From contig CALOEW010000069.1 of the NCBI GenBank assembly GCA_942492445.1, positions 1-44,663 on the forward strand: a stretch of DNA of 44,663 bases, written 5' to 3'. This DNA is from NORP240 sp942492445 (GTDB lineage: Bacteria; Pseudomonadota; Gammaproteobacteria; Pseudomonadales; Pseudohongiellaceae). Shown here piece by piece: positions 1 to 8,886 of the stretch; within the stretch, counting starts at the first letter, position 1, and the number at the start of each line of letters is the position of its first letter. The notes beneath the pieces are model-generated. The model worked only from the letters and a program-made list of their open reading frames with translations. It did no database searches and was not told the origin of the DNA. A program made the position numbers and the translations under genes.

Positions 1-297
1 AATCGATTACGGAATAGCACTTTGATAGATTTCTTCGCAAAGAATATTGAAAAAGACGATAGTGAGCGTCACTTTGTAAGTAATCACCTGATAAGTGGAG
101 ACAGCAAGAGCGCCTATCACACTTGTTACTACCAGGTAATCTCCAAAAGAGCCAATAACATCAAGGCAACCGGAATCTATGAAGACCACCTGGTAAAAGT
201 GGCAGGGGCGTGGAAATTTCAGCAGCGCCGAGTCATTCCAGACCAGGGCTACAGCAAATTTCGCAACGCTCCGCGACGTCTATGCCGCCGCGGATGA
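1..297 (+). CDS. SnoaL-like (NTF2-fold) protein, 5' end missing
   Basis: The frame is open from the first base and ends at a TGA at 295-297, so this is the C-terminal part of a gene that starts outside the window. The 98 visible residues read like the end of a SnoaL-like/NTF2-superfamily domain: HFVSNHLI near residue 30, a strand with YYQVIS, then GIYEDHLVK and GAWKFQQRRVIPD, the usual final strands of this alpha+beta barrel. Family members range from polyketide cyclases and dehydratases to proteins of unknown function, and no substrate can be assigned from this fragment. A TTG at 22 is only an internal leucine codon. The gene converges on the minus-strand gene ending at 308. Confidence 0.65.
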   Translation, partial: NRLRNSTLIDFFAKNIEKDDSERHFVSNHLISGDSKSAYHTCYYQVISKRANNIKATGIYEDHLVKVAGAWKFQQRRVIPDQGYSKFRNAPRRLCRRG

Positions 298-307
298 TAC
301 CCGTGTG

Positions 308-1318
308 CTATTCCCCTTCTTCAGCAGCCCGTTGCTCTTCGACACGCGCACCGCGCAGGATATTGGCGAGACCGTAGTTACCCTCGTGACAGGCATACTC
401 GTAAATCGGATCGGGTGTGCCATCGAAGATGATTTCCCGGGTATAGGGTGCCTTGAAAGCCCCCGGGTCATCGAAGGTAATCTGGTAGCGCAGTTCATCG
501 TCACTGATGCGGGTCAGGCGCTCGGTGTACGTCTTTGCTGATGCCTTGGGCTCGTAGTCGTTGTCGGCAAAATTTCCGGTCTCAATGACCAGGGTGTCAC
601 CGTCCCAGTAGCCGCGGGAATCCCCATTCCACATACGGATCTTCTCATCCAGCGGCGGCTTGTCCACCAATTTCACAATGCGGGTGTCGTGAATCATCTC
701 CTGGGCGATCACCACGTGATCTTTCGACTGGACGATCTGCCAGTAACTGTTATAGCCGGGATCAAGGTAGGGCAGCCCATAGGAAATGCACCGCTCGGAG
801 AGCAGGCGGTCGGTGTAGGAATCCGGCGTGCCATAAAGGCGGTCTTGAAAATCCGTCATGAAAGCCATTCCTGCCTCGGTACGAGGCGGAAATTTACCAT
901 CGGGCGGATCGATGATCTGGGAGGTGCGGTTGTGAATGCGCCGCTCCACCAGCCAGGCTTGATCGTAGTTTCCGGTGGATGGCTCGAAAGACCTGACTTC
1001 ACCGGTAAAAGCCGCTTCGAAGGCACCGTCCCCGAACAGGGCGTCGCCATCCTGGGCGGTGATCTCGGAAATTCGCTGGCGCAGAAAGGCGATGTCTTCC
1101 TCGGTGAGGAAGGCCTGGTCACCGAAGACATCGGGCCGCTCGATGGGGGTGATGGTGTTGTTGGCCCAGACACCCTGCAGATCGGGCTGGCCATTAATGG
1201 TCCGCGGTACTTGATAGCCGTCCTGAGCGAAGGTGGCTGTGGCGTACAGCCCCAGCGCAGCCGCCAGGCCGCCTGAGACGAGATATTTCAGGTATTTCAT
1301 TGTGGCGATTGATTTCAT
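308..1318 (-). CDS. Secreted 'PDLQGVW...CHEGNY' family protein, copy A
   Basis: About 336 residues from the ATG at 1318, chosen because GGGAG lies 10 bases upstream and a Sec signal peptide follows (YLVSGGLAAALGLYATATFAQ). A longer frame to 1438 exists but its extra residues are not signal-like. The mature protein opens with VPRTINGQPDLQGVW, has RTSQIIDPPDGKFPPR in the middle, then SYWQIVQSKDHVVI, MIHDTRIV, WNGDSRGYWDGDTLVIET, and ends YEYACHEGNYGLANILRGAR. This is a recurrent family of uncharacterised exported proteins in environmental bacteria, and I know of no established function. It is one of four copies in this window (2649, 20539 and 30181 are the others) and is closest to the 20539 copy. 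The invariant Asp, His and Cys residues would suit an enzyme or metal site, but that is inference. Confidence 0.85.
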   Translation of the reverse strand: MKSIATMKYLKYLVSGGLAAALGLYATATFAQDGYQVPRTINGQPDLQGVWANNTITPIERPDVFGDQAFLTEEDIAFLRQRISEITAQDGDALFGDGAFEAAFTGEVRSFEPSTGNYDQAWLVERRIHNRTSQIIDPPDGKFPPRTEAGMAFMTDFQDRLYGTPDSYTDRLLSERCISYGLPYLDPGYNSYWQIVQSKDHVVIAQEMIHDTRIVKLVDKPPLDEKIRMWNGDSRGYWDGDTLVIETGNFADNDYEPKASAKTYTERLTRISDDELRYQITFDDPGAFKAPYTREIIFDGTPDPIYEYACHEGNYGLANILRGARVEEQRAAEEGE

Positions 1319-1628
1319 GTCTTGAAAACTCCCACTTTCATTCAAACTGGTGGAATTGTGGGCCCGGAAATTACCAGCCAGGGACAATCGGCAGGTCCGG
1401 GTGCCCGAGGGCGCGGCCCGCCAGAGCGGACTCCGCAACCCAGTGAATTTCCATTTTAGCCAGAATCACGCCTGACCTCCAGCCTGAGGGCATCCGCCAG
1501 CCGGGATTGACCGGAATTCTGAAAGTGGATCAATCAATAATTCAAACTGGCCACTGAACCAAATAACCGTCTTCAGCGTTTTATCATTTTCTATCTACCT
1601 ATCAATACACTGTTCTAGAGGTTACGAC
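1319..1628. other. Intergenic region between divergent genes
   Basis: This holds the divergent promoters of copy A (minus) and the fasciclin gene (plus). The part before 1629 is AT-rich (about 1520-1615) and suits a promoter, but I cannot name specific -35/-10 boxes. No repeat or gene is seen. Confidence 0.5.
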
Positions 1629-2231
1629 ATGCATGTATTTCGCAATTTGAAGGGCACGATGCTGGGACTGTTTATCGCTTTCAGTGCAACGACGGCAGTC
1701 GCCGAGGATAACGGGACGATCGTGGATCGACTGAGTGCTGTTGACGGTACGCAGGCGCTGATCGCCGCCGTTTTAGTAGTCGACGAATCGATGGCGCTGG
1801 ACTTCAGCATTGCTGAAGCTCTGGCCACCGTTGACGGTATCGTCCTGCTGGCACCGGTCAACTCGGCCTTCGAGGCACTGCTTGGACTCGAGCCCGGCTT
1901 TCTTGACGGCCTGAGTGTCGACGATGTCAAGGCGGCCCTGCCCTCCGTGCTCAGCGGCCTCGGCCTGACAGTCGAGGATGTGATCAATATTTTATTGCTT
2001 CATGTGGGGCAGCTTGACGATGTCGACGAGTCAACCGCCGGCGCCGGGGCGCTGCTGGCGAACGGAGGAGTCGGCGTCGCGGGTTCAAACGAACCGCTGC
2101 CGGTCAGCCTCGGCAGCAAGGGCGTCCGGATCAATTACGAAGCAAACGTAATCAGACCCGACGTCTTCGCTGACAACGGCGTGATCCACTACATCGACAC
2201 CGTGCTGGTCGACAACCTGCTGAGCCAGTGA
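1629..2231 (+). CDS. Exported fasciclin (FAS1) domain protein
   Basis: 200 residues. The ATG at 1629 has AGAGG 7 bases upstream and a Sec signal peptide (LFIAFSATTAVAED, cleavage near residue 25). The rest forms one FAS1 domain: VLLAPVNSAFEALLG matches the first conserved FAS1 box (TVFAPTNxAF), LLLHVGQL matches the second region with its conserved H, and ADNGVIHYIDTVL matches the terminal NGxIHxID box. FAS1 domains mediate adhesion and matrix association in secreted and surface proteins. The domain covers most of the protein with no anchor, so it is probably periplasmic or secreted. It is divergent from the CHEGNY protein at 308-1318 and followed by a GC-rich hairpin. Confidence 0.85.
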   Translation: MHVFRNLKGTMLGLFIAFSATTAVAEDNGTIVDRLSAVDGTQALIAAVLVVDESMALDFSIAEALATVDGIVLLAPVNSAFEALLGLEPGFLDGLSVDDVKAALPSVLSGLGLTVEDVINILLLHVGQLDDVDESTAGAGALLANGGVGVAGSNEPLPVSLGSKGVRINYEANVIRPDVFADNGVIHYIDTVLVDNLLSQ

Positions 2232-2255
2232 CGCCCTGTCAGGCTCCACAATCGA

Positions 2256-2273
2256 GCCCGGCTTCGGCCGGGC
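2256..2273 (+). terminator. Hairpin downstream of the fasciclin gene
   Basis: A perfect 7-bp stem GCCCGGC/GCCGGGC closed by a TTCG tetraloop lies 25 bases after the stop codon. There is no T-run, so it is a structure-only terminator or mRNA 3'-end protector. Confidence 0.55.
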
Positions 2274-2390
2274 ACTAAAGGCCTGTAACCGCGAGGGCTT
2301 TCCGTATGGGGAGGGGCGATCTGCAGCCCGACTCCGGCCCAGGTCATACCCCATTGAGATACAGCAGGGTGAATCTCCGCCTCAGCCAAG

Positions 2391-2625
2391 GGGGGGGGAA
2401 CGACAGGAAAGGACGGCGACGACCACGGAGCCGGAAGGGACGGCCGGCGGGCGACAGAAAACAGGCGGGCAGCCGACGCGGGAGGGGACAAAAGGGGGGA
2501 AGGAACGGGCAGCGAAGACAGAGACACGGGGGGACCCCAAAGAAGCCGGAAGTCAGCAACAGCGGCAAATCAGAAACAGGACGCAGCAGGAAGAACCGAG
2601 CACGAGGGGGGGGGGATGGAAAGGC
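2391..2625. other. T-depleted purine-rich low-complexity stretch
   Basis: About 235 bases with almost no T on the plus strand (none between about 2391 and 2550, only three in all), full of G-runs and GGA/ACA motifs. The reading frames across it are Arg/Gly-rich and resemble no protein. It sits between two ordinary genes and ends just before the stop codon of CHEGNY copy B. I read it as low-quality consensus or an unresolved simple-sequence region. Confidence 0.6.
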
Positions 2626-2648
2626 ACCGGGCCAGTGGTTTGCCACGC

Positions 2649-3642
2649 CTAATTCAACCCGGCAGCTCTTTTTTCCTCTTCCCGGGCGCCGCGAAGAATA
2701 TTGATCAAGCCATAGTTCCCCTCATGGCAGGCGTATTCGTAAATCAGACCGGAAATCTTGGTCAGAGGAATGATCGCTTCGATCCTGTCTGTGTAGGCCT
2801 TCGGGTCTTCGATAGTGAATTCATACTGAACCGTGTCGTACCCAAGCCGGGTAAACCGCTCGGTGAGAAACTTTGTTTCGCCGGTTCCTGCCGGGCCGAA
2901 TGTTTGTGTCAATCCATTGAAGTTGGTGGTTTCCACGACCAGGTATCGCCATCCCAGTAACCCCTCGAATCGCCTGCCCACAACCCGATCTTTTCTGGAA
3001 GCCTGGGGCGGTCAACCAGCGGCACGATGCGCGCTTCGTGGATAACCTCTGTCAGGATAACGAAGTGATCGCGGTTCTGGATAAACTGCACGTTATTATT
3101 GTACAGGCTGGGCGTGAACGGAGGGCCCGTGTTGTAGCCGTGCACACACCGCTCGGTAAGGCCGCGGTCCTCCGGACCATCTGTGCCGATGCCTCCTCCA
3201 GCGAACCGTACCGGGCGCTCACCATCGACATCGGGTGCTAAGCGACCGTAAACAATTTCAGCGTCCTCTGCGAAAGGCGGTAATCTGCCGTCGGGTGGGT
3301 AAACAATCAACGAGGTTCGGGTGACCTCACCGATACCTTTGGATTCCACCCAGAAGTCGTTGTAGGCCTCGTTCAGCCCTCCGTTGGGAATCGCGGCATC
3401 GGAGCTGCCATCTCTTTGTGCGCGGGCGGAAGCGAGATCCGCTATTTCCTCTTCGGTTAAAAACTCCCTGGTGCCAAATCGCTCAGGGCGATCATCGGCA
3501 CATCAGAGGAAAAGTTCCAGACACCCTGGAAGTCAGGATGCCCCCACTGAGTTCTCGGCACTTCATACTCGTCTGCAGCCGTCAGCATGGTCGTAAAGCT
3601 GAATCCTGCAATGAGCAAATATAAACTTGAAAAAGATTTCAT
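2649..3642 (-). pseudogene. CHEGNY family protein, copy B, two frameshifts
   Basis: A third reading of the same family as 308-1318, about 331 codons in three successive frames. Frame one starts at the ATG at 3642 (AGAGG 5 bases upstream) with signal peptide SLYLLIAGFSFTTMLTAADE and VPRTQWGHPDFQGVW. It breaks near 3480, after which RFGTREFLTEEEIADLASARA continues in the next frame through RTSLIVYPPDGRLPP and MIHEARIV's equivalent VIHEARIV. It breaks again near 2945 inside YWDGDTW/LVVETTNF and finishes with YEYACHEGNYGLINILRGAR. Both breaks look like single-base indels, so the gene may be intact in the organism. Function unknown. Confidence 0.8.
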
Positions 3643-4028
3643 CTTTACCTCTCTCAGACTTTCGGATCGGGCTACATTGGTGTTACTACTCCTGTGGCAA
3701 TGCGGCTGAAGTTAAACTTTAGGGCGACCCTCCAGAAAAGTAAAGCTATTCAGGCAACCCTGGCGAGACGATTCGAAACACATTCCGGCTCGGATTCACC
3801 CCCTTCATTGACCTATGCAATACGACAGACAGGACATTGAATTTATCGGGGTGGATCCAGTGGTTGGGCCGAATGAAGGATTATGCGCTGTCCAATTGGT
3901 GAATTGCCATCGGCATTGATAATAATGTCAGTACCCTGTTGTAGGACCTGAGCCGCGTTGGCACCTCCCCCTCTGATCATGAAGACGCCACTTTGCCCTA
4001 CATTTCCAACACTCAATGTGGTGGGTTG

Positions 4029-4750
4029 CTATTGCTGGAACTGATCGAATGCGGCGAGTTCTTCATCGGTAAGGTCATAGGCCCAGGTGTCCATCACCGC
4101 ACCCAGGTCCATGATGTCCCGCAGCTGGCGAGCGATCTCTTGAGGTTCCAGGCCCTGGCTCATCACGACCTCCCGTGCCTGTGCCTGGCTGAGACTGATG
4201 TCCACCAGGGCCTTGGCAATTCGGTCCTTGTGCTCAAGATCCGTGTCGAGGGAATCGAGAAATCCACCGAATCGCGCCTGCACGTTAAATAGCGCCATTC
4301 GCTCCTGGTTACTGAGTCCGGCCAATTGCGCAATTACCGACACCACCGTAGGCGGTGGCTCGGCAACCTCGGCCGTAACTCTCGCTAAACGTTGCTGATA
4401 TTCACTTTCCAGTCTATCCCTCAGGCGATTTTCCATCTGCTTGAAATCGGGATCGACCTGTTCGCGGGCAACAACCAGCTGCTGGTCAAGTATCTCGATG
4501 CGCGCTTGTGATCTGGCCAGGTCGCTATTGAGCTGATCAATTCGGTTTTGATCAGCAAGGCGTTGTCTGGCGTTGCCTCGATTTCCTCCAGCAGGCGTTC
4601 CACCTGCCGGTTCAGGTGTGCCGCCTGTTGTGCCTGATCGCGAACGTCCAGGCGAAAGGCGTAGGCCAGGGCAGCGGTGCCGAATACCGCAATCGAAAGG
4701 ACTAGCAACATGAACCGCATGAGACTGTTTCCTTTGTTCTTATCAGCCAT
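4029..4750 (-). pseudogene. Membrane-anchored coiled-coil protein, frameshifted
   Basis: The ATG at 4750 opens with a short basic stretch and one membrane segment (FMLLVLSIAVFGTAALAYAF, residues about 12-31), then a Gln/Glu/Arg-rich coiled coil. The frame is lost near 4560; in the next frame the coil continues (RQRLADQNRIDQLNSDLARS, then REQVDPDFKQMENRLRDRLE) and the protein ends ...ELAAFDQFQQ at a TAG at 4029-4031. The C-terminal part is helical with a repeated pattern of short acidic helices. After the TAG the same frame stays open for 61 more codons to 3843. No family is recognised. An inner-membrane-anchored periplasmic coil is the most that can be said. Confidence 0.6.
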
Positions 4751-5110
4751 ATTCTTATCACCCAGTTTGGACAGTTACCAGTATCGTCTGATGCCGATGG
4801 ATTGTCTATTTTGTCGCTTACAGGATTGTTCTGAAATCAAGAGGTTGTCCAGGCTCCTGGGGTGATAGGTCAGCAAGTACCGGATTTGAAAATCAGATTG
4901 CGTACAGTTTTTGTTTCCAGGGTTCGAGGGAAGTCAGTTGTATTCGTGGAGCCATGTTTTTGTGGCTTCCGAGCGGCATGGCCCGCAGGGAGTTCCGGGA
5001 GGGAGGGGGGGGGGCGCCCGAGGGGGGGGGGGAAGGGAGGGGGGGGGATATATATGGGATCATAATTCAGTTATGATACTGAATAATGCACTTGTCACTT
5101 CATTGATCAC
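4751..5110. other. Intergenic region with a poly-G tract
   Basis: No gene is seen. Between about 4996 and 5047 the plus strand is an almost pure G stretch with runs of 6-12 G, followed by an AT-rich patch. The MITE-like repeat begins at 5111. The G tract could fold as a G-quadruplex, but run lengths this extreme also suggest consensus error. Confidence 0.5.
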
Positions 5111-5258
5111 CTAGCAGGCTGTTGAAACACTATTGCGCTTGCCAGTGCTTCGTTAAAAACTGGCTAAAAATGCTCATTTACACCCGGTGTACTGCGCTTT
5201 TTCGCCTTTTTTTGCCTCGCCCTGGCTGCGCTCTTTACGTTTTTCAACAGCCTGCTAG
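5111..5258 (+). repeat. MITE-like repeat, copy A (upstream of phoX)
   Basis: 148 bp starting CTAGCAGGCTGTTGAAA and ending TTTTTCAACAGCCTGCTAG, so the ends are near-perfect inverted repeats of about 17-20 bp. The interior carries no gene. A second copy in the same orientation lies at 7649-7805 and shares the interior (ATTGCGCTTGCCAGTGCTTC, then TACACCCGGT, then GCCTCGCCCTGGC). The layout is that of a non-autonomous miniature inverted-repeat element. Confidence 0.8.
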
Positions 5259-5319
5259 AAGCACAACCACGTTCAAAACCGGAAGGCTTGTTGCGACGCA
5301 TTCTGAAACGCACCCCTCA

Positions 5320-5370
5320 CTGTCACTTAACAGTCACAATTATTTCACCAAATTGTCAACTGAGAGTCAT
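5320..5370 (+). promoter_or_regulatory. PhoB (Pho box) operator array
   Basis: Five heptamers occur at an exact 11-bp period: CTGTCAC (5320), CAGTCAC (5331), ATTTCAC (5342), TTGTCAA (5353) and GAGTCAT (5364). The known Pho box is two CTGTCAT-like heptamers separated by 4 bp, so this is an extended array of phased PhoB half-sites, with 5320-5337 the best match. It lies about 56 bp before the phoX start at 5427, which supports phosphate-starvation control. Confidence 0.75.
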
Positions 5371-5426
5371 CATCGGCAAGTAACTTCCCGTTGATTCATT
5401 CCCAATGAAATTCAGGAGTGTTCTGA

Positions 5427-7399
5427 GTGAACGACCATCAAGAAGAGTTTCCAAGTAATGCCTCCGGCAATCGTCCTTTCGAAGACGTTCTGCGTGTCAA
5501 CATGGGAAGGCGAAAGCTGCTCAAAAGTGGCGCTGCAGTAACAGCGGGTACGGCGGTGATGGCCGCAACCGGCGCAGCAGATGCCGGCTGGTTAATCAAT
5601 CGCTGGGGCCAATGGGAACTGGCACCGCTGATCGGTTTTGAACCAGTAGCGGTAGCGGACGGGCAGGGTCCGGAACCCGCGATCTCACCAGACTATGAAT
5701 ACCAGGTAATCCTGCCCTGGTGCGATCCCATTGTGCCAGGCGGGCCCCCATGCAATATTCCTCCGAGTTCGGCTGAGCAGGCCCAACAGGTGGGCATAGG
5801 CCACGATGGTATGTGGTTTTTCCCCATGTTCGATGCTGAAAAGACCCGGTGGGGCTGGGACGACGTTGACAGTGGCATGGATGACAAAGGTTATCTCAAT
5901 CCCTGGCTGGCGATGCAACGGGTGGGACAGACACAAGCGCGGATGACTGATCAACCAGTTTGGCACTAATTCACATGTTCTGGGTAAGTCGACCCCCGAA
6001 TCACTTGAAGATGTCAGGACGTCACAACATGCCCACGGAGTAACCGTGGTTGAGTTAAGGCGTCGGTGGAGATACTGGAGAAGCCTGCTGGAGCTTGGTA
6101 GCAGCAGTTGGGAGACAGTTGACAGCCCGTATGCGCGACGTATCCATGTCAATACGCCTGTAGCTTTCTCAGGTCCAGTTGGCGAACTGGATCCCAGTGA
6201 CCCTGACAGCCCCCTCTACAACAGTGCTGAAAATGAATCGATGGGCACAGTAAACAATTGCGCCATGGGATATACCCCCTGGGGAACCTACCTGACTTGC
6301 GAGGAGAACTTCAACGGTTATTTCGGTACCGAAGACAGCTCGTGGAGCGCGGACGAGGGGCAGGAACGTCTCGGCTTGAACTCCGGTGGCTTTGGTTACG
6401 GCTGGCATCTCTTTGACGAGCGCTTCGATCTGGCAAACCCCAACTACGCCAATGAACACAAACGCTTTGGGTGGATCGTGGAAATCGACCCGTTCGATCA
6501 GGAAGCCAGACCGATCAAGCGCACCGCGCTGGGCCGTAAGAAAGAGCGCTTTCTGCCGTTGGCCGAGGACGGCCGCGTCGTTGTTTACAACGGCGATGAT
6601 GAGAGCTTTGATTACGTCTACAAGTTCGTATCAGCTGCACCGTGGCGGGACATGCGCGCCAACGGTGAAAGTCCATTGGACCGGGGAACTTTGTATGTCG
6701 GCAAGTTCAATGACGATGGCACTGGTGACTGGTTGGAATTATCGATGAACGTACCGGCGCTGGCAGAAAAATTCGACAGCCTGTCCGATATTCTGATAGA
6801 TGCCCGGATCGCCGGTGACATTGTCGGTGCGACTCCCATGGACCGCCCGGAGTGGACTGCGGTGGGGCCCGACGGCAAAGTCTATCTGGCGCTCACCAAC
6901 AACAAGCCGGACATCACCGGTCGCCTTCGCCCTGTTCGAATCGAGACCAGTCACATTGTCTGCTGGACTGAGAATGATGGGCACGGCGGCACTTCGTTCG
7001 ACTGGCAGATCTTCCAGGTTGCCGCGGACACACGGTACGGAGGAGGAGCTGCCAGACGGATGTGATCTGGGGTGGATCCTGATGGACGCCTGTTTATACA
7101 GACAGACGGCGGCCAGAAGAGTGGATTACAGAATCAGATGCTGGTAGCGGACGCCACGGGTCTGGAGCCGGATGGTACTGCGCCGAAGATCAAACGGCTG
7201 TTCACCGGTGTACCCGGTTGCGGAAATAACCGGCATCGCCGTGACACCTGACCGCCGGACGATGTTTATCAACATCCAGCACCCCGGCAATGGAATTCCG
7301 GAGGTCAGCCCCTGGCCCGCGCCTTATGGCAGCTCCGACATTCCCCGCGATGCCACGGTTGTAATCACAAGAAAAGACGGGGGCGTAATCGGATCCTAG
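5427..7399 (+). pseudogene. phoX: PhoX-family alkaline phosphatase, several frameshifts
   Basis: PhoX (DUF839) enzymes are Tat-exported, calcium/iron-dependent phosphomonoesterases of the periplasm. The first frame opens at 5427 with MGRRKLLKSGAAVTAG, a twin-arginine signal about residues 26-55. The frame is lost near 5960; the next frame continues TNSHVLGKSTPESLEDV and runs to about 7045 through GTVNNCAMGYTPWGTYLTCEE, the hallmark Cys-Glu-Glu metal-site region. Further breaks near 7045 and 7230 separate FIQTDGGQKSGLQNQML and GIAVTPDRRTMFINIQHPG, and the gene ends at 7399. About 657 codons in all, normal for the family. It carries its own PhoB operator and lies between two MITE-like repeats. 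Four indels in one gene point to sequence error or a decaying gene. Confidence 0.85.
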
Positions 7400-7430
7400 T
7401 CTGTAACGCCATAGCAATTGTTTCAAGTAG

Positions 7431-7466
7431 GCCCCAAGGCCCCGGCACCAGCCGGGGCCTTGGGGC
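7431..7466 (+). terminator. Strong hairpin downstream of phoX
   Basis: A perfect 16-bp stem (GCCCCAAGGCCCCGGC and its complement) around an ACCA loop, starting 31 bases after the phoX stop. No T-run follows, so it may act as a transcript end or a processing barrier. Confidence 0.6.
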
Positions 7467-7479
7467 GTCGCTGCTTCCG

Positions 7480-7568
7480 TTGCCGTGCCTGGCAAGGGAG
7501 TGGACCATGGTGGCAGTAACACTGTCTTCACGCACAGCTGCTTCATTGCCGTGCCTGGCAAGGGAGTG
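7480..7568. repeat. 23-bp direct repeat, two copies
   Basis: The 23-base sequence beginning TTGCCGTGCCTGGC occurs at 7480-7502 and again at 7546-7568, each preceded by CTGCTTC. It lies between the phoX hairpin and the second MITE-like repeat. Function unknown. Confidence 0.6.
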
Positions 7569-7621
7569 ACTATTCCCGGCGCACTGCGCCTCACAGCAAC
7601 ACCCGTCAGACTCCCCCGGAG

Positions 7622-7649
7622 CCATTGTGGGGCTTGATGAGAGGCTTCC
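7622..7649 (-). repeat. REP-like intergenic motif
   Basis: Read on the minus strand this is GGAAGCCTCTCATCAAGCCC followed by CACAATGG, nearly the same as the element at 13144-13172. It directly abuts MITE-like copy B. Confidence 0.55.
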
Positions 7650-7805
7650 TAGCAGGCTGTTGATAAACTATTGCGCTTGCCAGTGCTTCGTTAAAAACTG
7701 GCTCAAAATGCTCACTTACACCCGGTAAACTGCACTTTTTCGCCAGTTGTTGCCTCGCCCTGGCCGCCCTGGCTGCGCTCATGACGTTTTTCAACAGCCT
7801 GCTAG
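7649..7805 (+). repeat. MITE-like repeat, copy B (downstream of phoX)
   Basis: 157 bp, the same element as 5111-5258 and in the same orientation, with the same terminal inverted repeats (CTAGCAGGCTGTTGA and TTTTTCAACAGCCTGCTAG). It differs by scattered substitutions and a short insertion (a second GGCCGCCCT-like unit near 7763). The right terminal repeat overlaps the stop codon of the minus-strand gene ending at 7802. Confidence 0.8.
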
Positions 7806-8597
7806 TCTGCCGGAACCAGCTGGTCACCCAAGGGCGTTGAAAAAATTTCCATTCCCGGAGGCACGTCTTCGGGATCGATTCGCCTCGGCGCAAAAGGAGC
7901 ACCCTGAGTGGCGACTCGCGACTGCATTGAACCGCTCTCCTGCTGGATCTGATTGCGCAAACCGGTGTTCGAATTACTGGTGGGCGTGCTGGTGGGCGCA
8001 AGGTCCCGTTCCGGCTGCTCGTCCTCATTGGGCTCTGAGTTGAGACGTCGGCTTATGATGCCCCGTGCAACAGGATTACCGGGTGTTAGCTTCAGAGTGG
8101 CAACGCCGCCACCACGGCAGCTTACTCCCCACGTCGGCAAACTCCACGCACGGCGTATCCGCAGGGTAGCGGACTGCGACGCGGCCTGATTCCACCCGGA
8201 GCACGGCATACTGTTCAAAGCCTTCTATCCTGATTTCGCTTTCGCCTCTGCTGACGATGACTACCTCGGCTCCGCCACGGTGCCTTAAAATGGCACTGTA
8301 ACGGTCTCCGATACGCGAAGTACCCAACAGGGTAAATTCCGGTTCCCCCGCAGTGGCGGCTTGTCCACGGCGGCTTACGTCCCTTTCCGCTCCGCCAAAT
8401 GCCGACTCGGGGACTTCGATTTCTTCAAACAGGGAGAACGACGACGAATCAGGTGGTGAATCGATTTCACCAGCCTCCTGGCCTTGAGTTGGCCCCGTAC
8501 ACAGCAAAGCGGCGATCCCCAGAACCCACCGGGCTGGAGATCGGCGCAGATATTTATATTGATCACTGGAAACACTCACAATCAGCGATATTAGCAT
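7802..8597 (-). pseudogene. Exported hypothetical protein, frameshifted
   Basis: The ATG at 8597 opens with a basic N-terminus and a signal or anchor segment (WVLGIAALLCTGPTQGQE, residues about 25-42). A linker leads to a small beta-rich domain (FTLLGTSRIGDRYSAILRHR, then EIRIEGFEQYAVLRVESG and VAVRYPADTPCVEF). The frame shifts near 8125. The following frame supplies VATLKLTPGNPVARG, a Pro/Thr/Asn-rich low-complexity stretch, and ends PLGDQLVPAD at a TAG inside the terminal repeat of MITE copy B. Overall it resembles small periplasmic accessory proteins of secretion systems, but no family is certain. The repeat probably inserted into the 3' end. Confidence 0.5.
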
Positions 8598-8650
8598 AGA
8601 TAATTACGCACAGTGAGCGCCAGCGGTTTCTGGCACAAATGGTTTTGAAA

Positions 8651-8676
8651 GGTTAAGGAACCTCTGTTGAATTACC
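8651..8676 (+). repeat. REP-like intergenic motif
   Basis: GGTTAAGGAACCTCTGTTGA followed by ATTACC, with a partial second unit to about 8700 (TTGAATTACCGCTC). One of the clearest copies of the window-wide AAGGAACCTCTGATTAA motif. Confidence 0.5.
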
Positions 8677-8886
8677 GTTCTGTTTATTGAATTACCGCTC
8701 AGTGAATGAAAGGATCTATCCAGATCAACCTGCGCCGGCCTTCACACAGAGCTTCCCCTGGTGAGAAACCTGCGCTTGAATTTGCTCGCCGCATTGCGCC
8801 CCTTTCTTCCGAATTCGAGGAACAGCTTTCGTCTGAATTCCGGATTTGCGATTGTTACCGATTCCTTGTTACGAAAGCCTGCTGAA

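Noticed and set aside
2306..2704. Arg/Gly-rich frame of 132 residues
   Set aside because: It runs through the T-depleted low-complexity stretch and antisense to CHEGNY copy B; composition is unlike a protein.
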